From assembly GCF_017916255.1 (NCBI RefSeq), contig NZ_CP072827.1, positions 6,349,501-6,413,500 of the forward strand: DNA of 64,000 bases, in the 5' to 3' direction. This stretch comes from Streptomyces mobaraensis NBRC 13819 = DSM 40847 (lineage in GTDB: Bacteria > Actinomycetota > Actinomycetes > Streptomycetales > Streptomycetaceae). The position numbers were made by a program, and so were the translations under genes. The notes below the pieces were generated by a model. It did not search any database, was not told the DNA's origin, and worked only from the letters and a program-made list of their open reading frames with translations. Of this stretch, positions 47,366 to 55,003 are shown one piece after another. The stretch's first letter is position 1, and each line of letters starts with the position of its first letter.

Positions 47366-48040
47366 GTGACCCCTCCCGACCCGCCCTCGACGGCCGAGCG
47401 GCTCATCCGCGGCCGGCGCGCGGTCCGCGCCTACCGGCCCGATCCCGTACCGGACACGGTGATCACCGCGATCTTCGACCTGGCCGCCGCCGCGCCGTCG
47501 AACGGCAACACCCAGCCCTGGTCGGTCGACGTCGTCAGCGCCGGGGCCCGCGAACGGCTCGGCGAGGCGCTGGTACGGGCCGCCGAGGAGGGGAAGCAGA
47601 CCCCCGACTTCCCGGTGCGCCCGTACACGGGCGTGGCCGCGGAGCGCTGCGCCGCGGCCGGAGCGCTCATGTACGGAGCGCTGGGGGTCGCGCGCGGCGA
47701 CCATGCCGGCCGGCGCCGGGCGTTCCTCGCGGGACTGCGCTTCTACGGAGCGCCGCACGTCGCGCTGCTGTCGCTCCCCGCCGACGCGGACGAACGCATG
47801 GCGGCCGACCTCGGCATCTACGCGCAGACCCTCATGCTCGCCATGACGGCCTACGGCGTCGCCAGCTGTCCGCAGGGAGTGCTCGGACTCTTCGCCGACG
47901 CGGTGCGCTCCGTCCTCGGCCCGACGACGGACAAGCTGTTGTTCGGCGTCTCGTTCGGCTACGCCGAACCGAAGGCGATGAGGGCGATGCCGGTGGTTCC
48001 CCGGGTACCGCTGGCGGAGACGACGCGCTTTCATCGGTGA
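47366..48040 (+). CDS. Nitroreductase-family FMN oxidoreductase
   Basis: A 224-residue protein with RGRRAVRAYRPDPVP (FMN-phosphate Arg cluster), APSNGNTQPW and a C-terminal FGVSFGYAE. The GTG start follows GAAAGGAGC. The family includes nitro and ring reductases but also flavin oxidases that introduce C=C bonds, such as the cyclodipeptide oxidase AlbA. As the last gene of the rightward operon in a cluster whose suspected product has a dehydroamino acid, alpha,beta-desaturation is a possible role, inferred only. Confidence 0.9.
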   Translation: MTPPDPPSTAERLIRGRRAVRAYRPDPVPDTVITAIFDLAAAAPSNGNTQPWSVDVVSAGARERLGEALVRAAEEGKQTPDFPVRPYTGVAAERCAAAGALMYGALGVARGDHAGRRRAFLAGLRFYGAPHVALLSLPADADERMAADLGIYAQTLMLAMTAYGVASCPQGVLGLFADAVRSVLGPTTDKLLFGVSFGYAEPKAMRAMPVVPRVPLAETTRFHR

Positions 48041-48157
48041 ACGGGCCGGGTCCCGGGCAGCCGGCAGGGCGCTTCCGCCGCGTTGTGTCCGGGCCCGGCG
48101 CACGGCCCGTCCCGGCGCGGCGTCACCGGCCGGGCGCGGGCTGGGGTCGAGTCGACG

Positions 48158-48410
48158 GTGTACCGGGCGGCGGCGGGCATGTCCGTTGCCCAAGAGGCGT
48201 GTTCGCGTGGTGGCGGGAGCGGTGCCGCGCGCGCCGAAGAGACGATGTCGCGGTGGCGTCCGTTGTCGTAGCCGCGGACGAGTTCGCGCTGTTGCGTGGC
48301 CTCCGGCGAGGTGGCGGCCGGGGGCCACACCGGCCAGGTCGATCGAGCGGCGGTCGGAGCGGACGGAGGTACCGCCGGGTGGTGGCCCGGATGCCCCGCC
48401 GGGCACCCGA
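48158..48410 (-). pseudogene. Possible decayed IS5-type transposase fragment
   Basis: On the minus strand one frame reads RGYDNGRHRD followed, after a shift to another frame, by a stretch like GARGTAPATTRTRLLGNG. This resembles the RGYD...ARG...RRGT...GLG segment near the catalytic end of Streptomyces IS5-family transposases. No complete ORF, terminal repeats or target duplication can be seen. The 403-bp gap (48041-48443) otherwise holds nothing recognisable. It marks the right edge of the NRPS cluster. Confidence 0.35.
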
Positions 48411-48443
48411 TGCCGTTCTCCGGCGGATTCGTCGGCAACGGGG

Positions 48444-49181
48444 TCAGCTCTGGGCGGTGGGCCGGACGACGATCTCGTTCACGTCGACGGTCGGCGGCTG
48501 GTCGATGGCGAACGCGATGGCCTGGGCGATCGCTTCGGGCGGTATCGCGATCCGGTCCCGCATCGCCGTGATCTCCGCTCGGACCCGCGGGTTCGTTGAC
48601 GCCTCGGCGAAACCGGTGGCGACGACACCGGGCGAGACGGTGGTCACCCGCAGGGAGTCACCGGCTTCTTGGCGCAGTCCTTCGCAGATGGCGCGGACCG
48701 CGAACTTCGTGCCGGCGTAGACCGCCATGGCCGGCACGACGCGGAACGCGGCCGTGGACGCGATGGTGACGAAGTGGCCCGTGCCCTGGGCCCGGAAGAC
48801 CGGCAGCGCGGCGCCGATGCCGTGCAGGACGCCCTTGATGTTGACGTCGACCATCCGGTCCCACTCGTCGACGCGCAGGTCGTCGAGCGGTGAGATCGTG
48901 CCGGCTCCGGCGTTGGCGACCAGTACGTCGAGCCGGCCGAAACGCTCGCCGGCGAGTGCGACCAGGGCGTGGAGGTCGTCCCGTCGGGTCACGTCCGTGC
49001 GGGTCTGCACGGCCGTGCCGCCCGACTTCTCGATCCGCGACACCAGCTCCGCGAGGCGCTCGGAGCGGCGAGCGCCCAGGACGAGGCGCGCGCCTCGCGC
49101 GGCGAGCAGCAGGGCGGTCGCCTCGCCGATGCCGCTGCCGGCTCCGGTGATCGCCACGACTTTGCCGTCGATTCCTGACAC
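48444..49181 (-). CDS. Short-chain dehydrogenase/reductase (classical SDR)
   Basis: A 245-residue protein with TGAGSGIG (NADP loop), NAG, Ser in TIASTAAF and the catalytic YAGTK. Arg in GARRSER favours NADP. GTG 49181 is preceded by a purine-rich GAAGGAAGAGG. It is divergent from an XRE regulator with a shared operator between them, a common actinomycete pairing in which the regulator represses the SDR. Substrate unknown. Confidence 0.92.
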   Translation of the reverse strand: MSGIDGKVVAITGAGSGIGEATALLLAARGARLVLGARRSERLAELVSRIEKSGGTAVQTRTDVTRRDDLHALVALAGERFGRLDVLVANAGAGTISPLDDLRVDEWDRMVDVNIKGVLHGIGAALPVFRAQGTGHFVTIASTAAFRVVPAMAVYAGTKFAVRAICEGLRQEAGDSLRVTTVSPGVVATGFAEASTNPRVRAEITAMRDRIAIPPEAIAQAIAFAIDQPPTVDVNEIVVRPTAQS

Positions 49182-49318
49182 GGTGTCTTCCTCTTCCTTC
49201 TGAAGGGATTTCGGTGATCGCTCGGGGGCCGCGGCCGGAGGGCGCCACGGCACCGCGTCCGCAGGCCGCCGGTGAGGGCCGAACTGCCCCCGGGAGCATC
49301 AGTCTGAGGCGGCTTTAG

Positions 49319-49353
49319 CCTGGTATCCAGAACGTGTTTATTCTGGAACCAGG
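49319..49353. promoter_or_regulatory. Inverted-repeat operator between SDR and XRE regulator
   Basis: CCTGGTATCCAGAA and TTCTGGAACCAGG form a two-block inverted repeat centred near 49336, in the divergent gap 14 nt before the regulator start. It is the natural binding site for the dimeric regulator at 49367 and could silence both genes. Confidence 0.65.
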
Positions 49354-49366
49354 AGTGCCAACCACC

Positions 49367-50281
49367 GTGCCGCGACAGCCGCATCAACGCCATGAGCTGG
49401 GGGCTTTCCTCCGCAGCCGCAGGGAGCGGATCACTCCTGACGAGGTCGGGCTGCCCCGCACCGGCCGACGCCGGACCCCGGGCCTGCGGCGGGAGGAACT
49501 CGCGCTGCTCGCCGGGATCAGCGCGACCTGGTACACGTACCTCGAACAGGGCCGGGACATCCGCACCTCGGACCAGGTGCTCGACGCCCTCGCCGCGGCG
49601 CTGCGGCTGGACCGGCACGAACGCGGCCACCTCTTCCGGCTCGCCGGACACGCGCCCGCGGCCGAACCCGAAGGACCCGAGCCGCTCACGGCCGAGGTGG
49701 CGGCGGTCCCGCTCCTGCTCCAGCCGCACCCGGCGTACATCATCGACGGCAACTACGACGTGCTCGGCTTCAACCAGGCGGCCGGCGAGCTCTTCCCGGG
49801 CCTGGCCGCGGCCGCGGACCGCCCGGCGAACTTCGCCCGGTGGGTCTTCCTCGAACCCGCGGCCCGGGACGTCCTGGTCGACTGGGAGCCCGAGGCACGC
49901 GGCCTGCTCGCCCGGTTGCGGACGCTGGCCGGACGCCACCCGGGTGACGTCCGGTACACCCGGGTGATCGACGAGTTGCACGCCGGCAGTCCGGAAGCAC
50001 GCGCCTGGTGGCCTCGGTACGACGTGCAGGCCCGGCAGGGCGGACGGAAACGGCTGCGGCGCCCGGGGCGCGGGGTCGTCGAGTTCTCCTACACGGCGTT
50101 CCACCTGGCCGAACACGCGGAACAGACCCTGGTGATCTACTCCGAGGGCCGGGAGTCGGTTGACGCGGGGCCCGCGGCGTCGGGGCCTGTGGCGTCGGGG
50201 CCTGTGGCGTCGGGGCCTGTGGTGTCGGGACCTGTGGTGCCGGGGCCCGCTTTGTCGGGTCCCGTGGAGCCCGGGCGTTGA
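49367..50281 (+). CDS. XRE-family regulator with MmyB-like ligand domain
   Basis: A 304-residue protein. A helix-turn-helix of the XRE type (RTPGLRREELALLAGISATWYTYLEQGRD, about 35-70) is followed by an MmyB-like PAS-related domain (IIDGNYDVLGFNQAA, WWPRYDVQ). GTG 49367 was preferred because it lies downstream of the operator and after AGGAG; GTG starts at 49334 and 49355 are in frame. The C-terminus is a run of five-residue GPVxS repeats with no family counterpart. Confidence 0.9.
   Translation: MPRQPHQRHELGAFLRSRRERITPDEVGLPRTGRRRTPGLRREELALLAGISATWYTYLEQGRDIRTSDQVLDALAAALRLDRHERGHLFRLAGHAPAAEPEGPEPLTAEVAAVPLLLQPHPAYIIDGNYDVLGFNQAAGELFPGLAAAADRPANFARWVFLEPAARDVLVDWEPEARGLLARLRTLAGRHPGDVRYTRVIDELHAGSPEARAWWPRYDVQARQGGRKRLRRPGRGVVEFSYTAFHLAEHAEQTLVIYSEGRESVDAGPAASGPVASGPVASGPVVSGPVVPGPALSGPVEPGR
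50168..50272 (+). repeat. 15-bp tandem repeat at 3' end of XRE regulator gene
   Basis: Seven 15-bp units (GGGCCTGTGGCGTCG and variants) encode GPVAS-type pentapeptides. The middle copies are identical, so the array is recent and length variation would only alter the protein tail. Confidence 0.9.
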
Positions 50282-50405
50282 CAAGGGCCCGTCCAGGGCC
50301 GCGGACCGGCGTTCGCCGCCCGCACGCTGCCGTTGCCCGGGCGGGGGAGCGTGACGGACCCCTGCCCGGACACCGGCGCCGGCGCACCCGGCCGACCGGA
50401 TCCGG

Positions 50406-50678
50406 TCAGGGCTCGGCCCGCCAGTCGGCTTCGAGGCGCCTGCGGCCGTCGGGCCCGGTCACCGCCCTCCAGTGGGCGCGGGGCCGCGTGGGCGCGGCCC
50501 CTTCGGCGGTCGTACCGGGACGGGCGGGAGCGCCGAGGGCCCGCAGGACGGGGGTGTCGACGGCGCCGTCGGCGACGCGGCGCGCGGTGCGCCGGAGGAA
50601 GGCGCGGGCGGACGCCGTACGGCAGTGCACCGCGCCGGGGTCACGGCGGCGGATGTGGATGAGGGGCAGGACGGTCAT
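50406..50678 (-). CDS. Small hypothetical protein
   Basis: A 90-residue Arg-rich protein starting MTVLPLIHIRRRDPG and ending GRRRLEADWRAEP, no family recognised. GGAGG lies 10 nt before the ATG, a little far. The non-random ends and own ribosome site suggest a real small gene in an otherwise empty 700-bp gap, but it could be chance coding in GC-rich DNA. Confidence 0.45.
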   Translation of the reverse strand: MTVLPLIHIRRRDPGAVHCRTASARAFLRRTARRVADGAVDTPVLRALGAPARPGTTAEGAAPTRPRAHWRAVTGPDGRRRLEADWRAEP

Positions 50679-50848
50679 GGGCGGCTCACCTCCGCGGGGT
50701 GGTGGGGGCGGGGCGCGGCCGGGGCCCGCGATGTGCGGCGCGTCCGGCGGCGGGGGCCGGTGGCGGGGAGAGGCCGGCCGGGGAACGGCACGGCGGCCTC
50801 CGCGCCGCGGGCCGCGGCGGGATCGACAGGGCAGGGCAGGGCAGGGCT

Positions 50849-50937
50849 ACGGCTCCGCGCGGGAAGCCGGTGGGCAGTCGTCGTCGCGGAGGGCGGCGAC
50901 GGTGCGGGGCACGGCTCCGCGCGGGAGGCCGGTGGGC
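50849..50937 (+). repeat. 27-bp direct repeat pair and GGGCA run
   Basis: ACGGCTCCGCGCGGGA followed by A/G and GCCGGTGGGC occurs at 50849-50875 and 50911-50937 with one mismatch, 62 bp apart. A GGGCA pentamer run lies just before it. No gene is supported here. Confidence 0.75.
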
Positions 50938-50943
50938 GGGGTG

Positions 50944-50983
50944 CCCCGGGCGGCCGGCGGGGGGAGCCGCCGGCCGCCCGGGG
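50944..50983 (-). terminator. Long perfect hairpin downstream of Nramp-type gene
   Basis: A 17-bp perfect stem (CCCCGGGCGGCCGGCGG with its complement) and a 6-nt loop begins 3 nt after the transporter stop. There is no T-run, as usual for Streptomyces terminators. Confidence 0.8.
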
Positions 50984-50986
50984 CGC

Positions 50987-52651
50987 TCAGTGGCCCAGGG
51001 CGAGCTGCGCGACGCGGACGACGACCAGGGCCATCGCGGCGAGCAGGTAGACGCGCAGGGCGGTGAGGCCGACCTTGCGGCCGGTGGAGATGAGGGGCCG
51101 GGGCAGTTCGTGGAGCGGCGGCATCCGCCAGTTCTCCTTGCCGGTGCGGTCGACGGGCCCGCCGAGCGCCCATCCCTTGCGACGGCGGCGCGTCTCGGCG
51201 TAACCGAGGGCGAGGATGCCCGCGACCCCGCAGACGCCCATGATGTCGAGGATCGCGCCGGAGGTGATGTCCGGGAAGAGGACGGCCGCGGTCAGGATGA
51301 TGGAGAGGGTGACGAGGACGGCGACGACGAGGGAGGTGAACACGTTCATCGCGCGCCCGTTGACCCACGGCCCGAGGACGGCCTTGTCGTTGCAGAGCAG
51401 GAGGAGGAAGACCGAGGCGGAGGGCAGCAGGACGCCGGCGAGGGTCTGGACGCCCTCGGTGAGCAGGCCGAGCGGTGAGCCCGGGATGACGACGATGACG
51501 GCGGCGGTGAGGACGAGCCCGGCGAAGACGGCGTAGAAGCCCTTGGCGCCCTTGACGCCGCGGTGCAGCGAGTGCTTGAGGCCCATGACGTCGCCGATGG
51601 CGTAGGCGGTGGAGAGGGAGACGGCGGAGGCGCCGATGATCGACGCGTCGAGCAGCGCGATGGCGAACAGCACGCCCGCGGTCTTCCCCGCGTACCTTTC
51701 CAGGCCGGCCGCCACGTCACCGGCGTCGGTGAAGTCGCCGAACTCCCCGTGCCCGGCGAACGCGGCGGCGCAGAAGCCCATCATGGCGGCGGCGCCGATG
51801 ATGACGATCCCGATGCCCAGCCACAGGTCGGCCTTCTCGTAGCGCATGAAGCGCGGGGTGATGCGCTTGTCGATCACGTACGACTGCTGGAAGAACAGCT
51901 GCCAGGGGGCCACCGTCGTGCCGACGATCGCGATGATCAGCAGCATGACGTCCGACAGCCGCGCGTGCTGCGGCATGGTGGGGACGACGAGGTCGTGCGC
52001 CATCCGCCCGGTGGCGGGGTGGACGATGAAGTAGACGGGGACGAGCAGCAGCGAGCCGGCGCACAGGAGGATCGCGGTGCGCTCGAAGCGGCGGAACGAG
52101 CCGGTGGACGCGGCGGCGACCACGATCACGGCGGCCAGCAGCACGCTCGGCACCTTCGGCAGCCCGAGGTAGCCGACGGCCAGGGTGATGCCGATGAACT
52201 CGGTGACGAGCGTGAGGGCGTTGAGCAGGAACAGGTCGATGACGGAGAACGCGCCCCAGAACCTGCCGAACCGCTCCAGGATCAGCCGCGCGTGCCCGAC
52301 CCCGGTGACGGCGCCGAGCCGCAGCACCATCTCCTGGTTCACGTACAGCACGGGTATGAGCAGGACCAGGGTCCACAGCAGGCTGGTGCCGTAGTCCTGC
52401 CCCGCCTGGGTGTACGTGCCGAAGGCGCCGGCGTCGTTGTCGCCGACCATCACGATCAGGCCGGGGCCGACGATCGCGAGCAGCGTCTTGAGCTTGGCGG
52501 ACAGGCCCCGGCGCGGAGCGGTGTCGTCCAGCCTGATGGTGCCCAGGGCGCCGCGGATGTCGCCGACGTGGGCGTCGTCGAGCACGGCGGTGGCGCGGGG
52601 CGCGGGAACGGTCGCGGTGGTGGTGGGGTCGGTGGTGGTGAGGTCGGTCAT
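50987..52651 (-). CDS. Nramp-family divalent metal transporter (Mg2+-type subgroup likely)
   Basis: A 554-residue protein with about 11-12 transmembrane helices and the Nramp core. The TM1 metal motif, DPGN in Mn/Fe transporters, reads VGDNDAG here, and the TM6 MPH motif is replaced by APWQLFF. Loss of the TM6 Met is typical of Nramp-related Mg2+ transporters. The M-box Mg2+ riboswitch upstream independently points to magnesium. The C-terminal RRRRKGW/DRTGKENWRMPPL segment is a cytosolic tail before a last helix. ATG follows CGGGAGGCTGTC. Confidence 0.9.
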   Translation of the reverse strand: MTDLTTTDPTTTATVPAPRATAVLDDAHVGDIRGALGTIRLDDTAPRRGLSAKLKTLLAIVGPGLIVMVGDNDAGAFGTYTQAGQDYGTSLLWTLVLLIPVLYVNQEMVLRLGAVTGVGHARLILERFGRFWGAFSVIDLFLLNALTLVTEFIGITLAVGYLGLPKVPSVLLAAVIVVAAASTGSFRRFERTAILLCAGSLLLVPVYFIVHPATGRMAHDLVVPTMPQHARLSDVMLLIIAIVGTTVAPWQLFFQQSYVIDKRITPRFMRYEKADLWLGIGIVIIGAAAMMGFCAAAFAGHGEFGDFTDAGDVAAGLERYAGKTAGVLFAIALLDASIIGASAVSLSTAYAIGDVMGLKHSLHRGVKGAKGFYAVFAGLVLTAAVIVVIPGSPLGLLTEGVQTLAGVLLPSASVFLLLLCNDKAVLGPWVNGRAMNVFTSLVVAVLVTLSIILTAAVLFPDITSGAILDIMGVCGVAGILALGYAETRRRRKGWALGGPVDRTGKENWRMPPLHELPRPLISTGRKVGLTALRVYLLAAMALVVVRVAQLALGH

Positions 52652-52804
52652 GACAGCCTCCCGGTTCTCCCCGTCGGGGGAGGTCTGGGCACGCGGCAGC
52701 GATCCTCCCTGCGAGCGGGCAGCACGAGGCCCCGAGACGGCGGGGTGCCGCGACGGGAGGGGGCTGCGTCGGCTGTGGCGCGTGGGAGCGCGCAGGGAAG
52801 GTCG

Positions 52805-52882
52805 TTACCGCATACCGGAGGTCAACGAGGACATACGGATGGGGGGCCTACTGTGGCCCGGACTGTGACTGTTGCCGTCCAT
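52805..52882 (-). CDS. Short leader ORF between M-box and Nramp-type gene
   Basis: A 25-residue ORF (ATG, Ser/Pro/Arg-containing, ending TAA) directly after GGGAGGAGG, a stronger ribosome site than that of the transporter. It lies in the transcript between the riboswitch and the transporter. After it, CTTCCCTGCG near 52794 can pair with CGCAGGGAGG near 52705, enclosing further GC hairpins, so its translation could set the structure ahead of the transporter start. A Mg2+-responsive leader peptide (compare mgtL of enterobacteria, analogous only) is an inference. Confidence 0.6.
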   Translation of the reverse strand: MDGNSHSPGHSRPPIRMSSLTSGMR

Positions 52883-52936
52883 GTCTCGCCTCCTCCCGGC
52901 CGGGGCGCGCGCGGGCGCCATAACGGACACGGCAAG

Positions 52937-52965
52937 GAGCCAACCGGCCCGGTACGGACCGGCTC
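52937..52965 (-). promoter_or_regulatory. Hairpin after M-box, candidate expression platform
   Basis: GAGCCGG and CCGGTTGGCTC flank a short loop immediately after the aptamer on the minus strand. It has no T-run. It may be the switch element controlled by the M-box. Confidence 0.5.
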
Positions 52966-53128
52966 ACCCCAACTCGTCAGAGCTTTGGCACTCCACGGCG
53001 TAATCCCTCGGTCCGGGCAGCCACTTGGGATCACCCCTTAGGCCGGGGAGATCTGTCCTGAACCTGGGCGTCTCTCGACGTCGTGGGGTCAGTGGCCTGT
53101 GTCCGTGAAGACGCCTCACCGAACGAGG
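52966..53128 (-). ncRNA. M-box (ykoK leader) Mg2+ riboswitch
   Basis: On the minus strand the conserved blocks appear in order: CGTTCGGTGAGGC (consensus GTTAGGTGAGGC), GACGTCGAGAGACGCC (consensus ACGTCNAAAGACGCC) followed by CAGG, then AGTGCCAAAGCTCTGACGAG (consensus AGUGCUAAAGCUCU). Spacing and order fit the M-box aptamer. M-boxes bind several Mg2+ ions and switch expression off when Mg2+ is plentiful. The downstream gene is an Nramp-type transporter lacking the Mn/Fe motifs, consistent with Mg2+ uptake. Confidence 0.93.
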
Positions 53129-53183
53129 TGCCTCATGCGATTCGAAACCTCGGGTCGAAACCGAAGCGTCGCGAACGTTCAGC

Positions 53184-53216
53184 AGCATAGCGTGATACTT
53201 GCGTCCGAACGCAAGT
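53184..53216 (-). promoter_or_regulatory. Promoter of riboswitch transcript with perfect inverted repeat
   Basis: ACTTGCGT-N4-ACGCAAGT (53197-53216) is a perfect 8-bp inverted repeat. On the minus strand its TTGCGT (53209-53214) can act as -35 with TATGCT (53184-53189) as -10, spacer 19. A repressor on the repeat would block this promoter in addition to the riboswitch. Confidence 0.55.
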
Positions 53217-53505
53217 GTTTGACTCATTCTTGACGCCTCGGACGGACGGGTGGCCGAGGCCGACGGTACCGGCACGGTCCGCTTCCAGGCCGCGGCGTCG
53301 GGGAAGGTGCTGCGGCGGCCGACGCCGGACGGCCGCCACCGGGTACGCGGCCGTCAACCGGGTCCGGCCCCCCGGTCGGCCCTCTGGTCCAGGTCCGGAT
53401 CCAGGTCCCTGGTGGAGCTGCGCAACGGCTCGGCCGCCGGGCTGGACGGCACCTCCGCTGGGTAGACACGAGGAGGAGGCGGGGAAGCGTCGGGGCGTCT
53501 CCTCG

Positions 53506-53569
<64 letters not shown>

Positions 53570-53599
53570 GCCGCGATCGACCTGCGAAGGCGGTGCTCG

Positions 53600-54949
53600 A
53601 TGCTCGTGTCGTCCCCTGAGGGCCGTGTTCGCGCCGTGCCGCTGCACCGGGTGGTGGCCCAGGTGGTGGCGAACGGTCCGTTGGGGTTGATGGAGGAGAC
53701 GGGCCGGCAGGGACAGGGCGACGTGGTGCGGCTGGGGCTGGGGGCCTTCCGGCCGTTGCTGGTCACGCATCCCGAACACCTGCGGCACGTGCTGCGCGAC
53801 GCGGCGGAGAACTACGTCCGCGGGACCGCGATGTGGAACGCGCTGGGCCGGTTGACCGGGCAGGGCATCGCGGGGGAGGGACCGGGATGGCTGGCCAGCC
53901 GCAACGCGCTGCGCAAGGCGATGTCCGCCACCTACCTGCAGCGGGTGGGCGCGACGGTCGCCGATGCCGTCGAAGAGGCGGTGGAGGCGTTGGCGGGCCG
54001 GGCGGAGCGCGGGCCGGTGGACGCGGTGGCGGAGATGACCCGTCTGGTGCACCGGGTCATCAACCCCGTCTTCTTCGCCTCCCGCATCGACGCCGCCCAG
54101 TGCGACCGGCTGGGCGAGGAGGTGGCCGGCGCGCTGGGTTCGCTGCTGTGGCGGATGGCGATGCCGTTCGTCCCGTACTGGGTGCCGCTGCCGGGGGACC
54201 GGGCGTTCGCCCGCGCGACGTCCGTCATCAAGGACATCCTGCTGCCGGTCATCGAACGGGCCCGGCGCGCGGAGAACGACGGACCCGACCTGATGAGCGC
54301 CTTGCTGCGGGCCCGGGACGCCCACGGGCGGCCGCTCGGCGACGAACACGTCCGCCAGGACATCGTGGCCCTGTTCGTGGCCGGTTCGGAGTCCAGCGCA
54401 CTCACGCTCACCTGGACGTGGGTGGTGCTCTCCCGCCATCCGGAGATCGCGGCCCGCGTCCGCCGGGAAGCCGACGAAGTGCTGGCCGGCGGGCCGCCGA
54501 GGTTCGAGCACGCGCGGCGCCTGGTGTACACGCAGCGGGTGCTGGCCGAGGTGATGCGGCTGTACTCGATGGCCTGGGCGGTGCCCCGCGTCGCCCGGCG
54601 GGACGACCGGCTCGGCCGGGTCCCGGTACCGGCCGGTACCACCCTCGTCGTCTCCCCTTATCTGACGCACCGGCTGGCCGACTTCTGGCCCGATCCGCTG
54701 CGCTTCGACCCCGACCGGTTCGAGAGGAGCGCCGTACGCGCACGCCACCCGCTGGCCTACCTGCCGTTCGGCGACGGCGCCCACCAGTGCGTGGGCCAGG
54801 GCTTCTTCACCCTGGAGGCGACGCTGGTCCTGGCCGCCGTGCTGAGCCGGTACGAGGTGCGCGTGCTCGGTGATCCCCGCCCCCGCCTGGCCGTGGCACT
54901 GCCCCCCGACCGGCCCGTCGGCCTCGCCCTCACCCGGCGTACCCGCTGA
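53600..54949 (+). CDS. Cytochrome P450
   Basis: A 449-residue P450. I-helix LFVAGSESSALTLTW (Ser in place of the usual Thr after the acid), K-helix ExxR in AEVMRL, FDPDRF, and the heme loop FGDGAHQCVGQGF with the Cys ligand. The sequence style (AGEGPGWLASRNALRKAM) resembles P450s acting on hydrophobic terpenes or fatty acids. It faces the terpene synthase at 55004, stop to stop, and probably oxidises its product. A weak GAAGG precedes the ATG; the heptamer array lies just upstream. Confidence 0.95.
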   Translation: MLVSSPEGRVRAVPLHRVVAQVVANGPLGLMEETGRQGQGDVVRLGLGAFRPLLVTHPEHLRHVLRDAAENYVRGTAMWNALGRLTGQGIAGEGPGWLASRNALRKAMSATYLQRVGATVADAVEEAVEALAGRAERGPVDAVAEMTRLVHRVINPVFFASRIDAAQCDRLGEEVAGALGSLLWRMAMPFVPYWVPLPGDRAFARATSVIKDILLPVIERARRAENDGPDLMSALLRARDAHGRPLGDEHVRQDIVALFVAGSESSALTLTWTWVVLSRHPEIAARVRREADEVLAGGPPRFEHARRLVYTQRVLAEVMRLYSMAWAVPRVARRDDRLGRVPVPAGTTLVVSPYLTHRLADFWPDPLRFDPDRFERSAVRARHPLAYLPFGDGAHQCVGQGFFTLEATLVLAAVLSRYEVRVLGDPRPRLAVALPPDRPVGLALTRRTR

Positions 54950-54964
54950 CGTCCGCACCCAGCG

Positions 54965-54988
54965 AAAAAAGGGTTCCTCGCGGGAACA
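54965..54988 (-). terminator. Intrinsic terminator of terpene synthase
   Basis: On the minus strand, GTTCC-CGCGA-GGAAC followed by CCTTTTTT: a compact hairpin with a six-T run, rare in this GC content. It lies 15 nt after the terpene synthase stop, between the convergent P450 and synthase genes. Confidence 0.85.
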
Positions 54989-55003
54989 CCGCCGGCCGCC
55001 CGG

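Noticed and set aside
50847..51368. Minus-strand frame overlapping the Nramp 3' end
   Set aside because: His/Arg/Pro-rich shadow of the transporter gene and its terminator.
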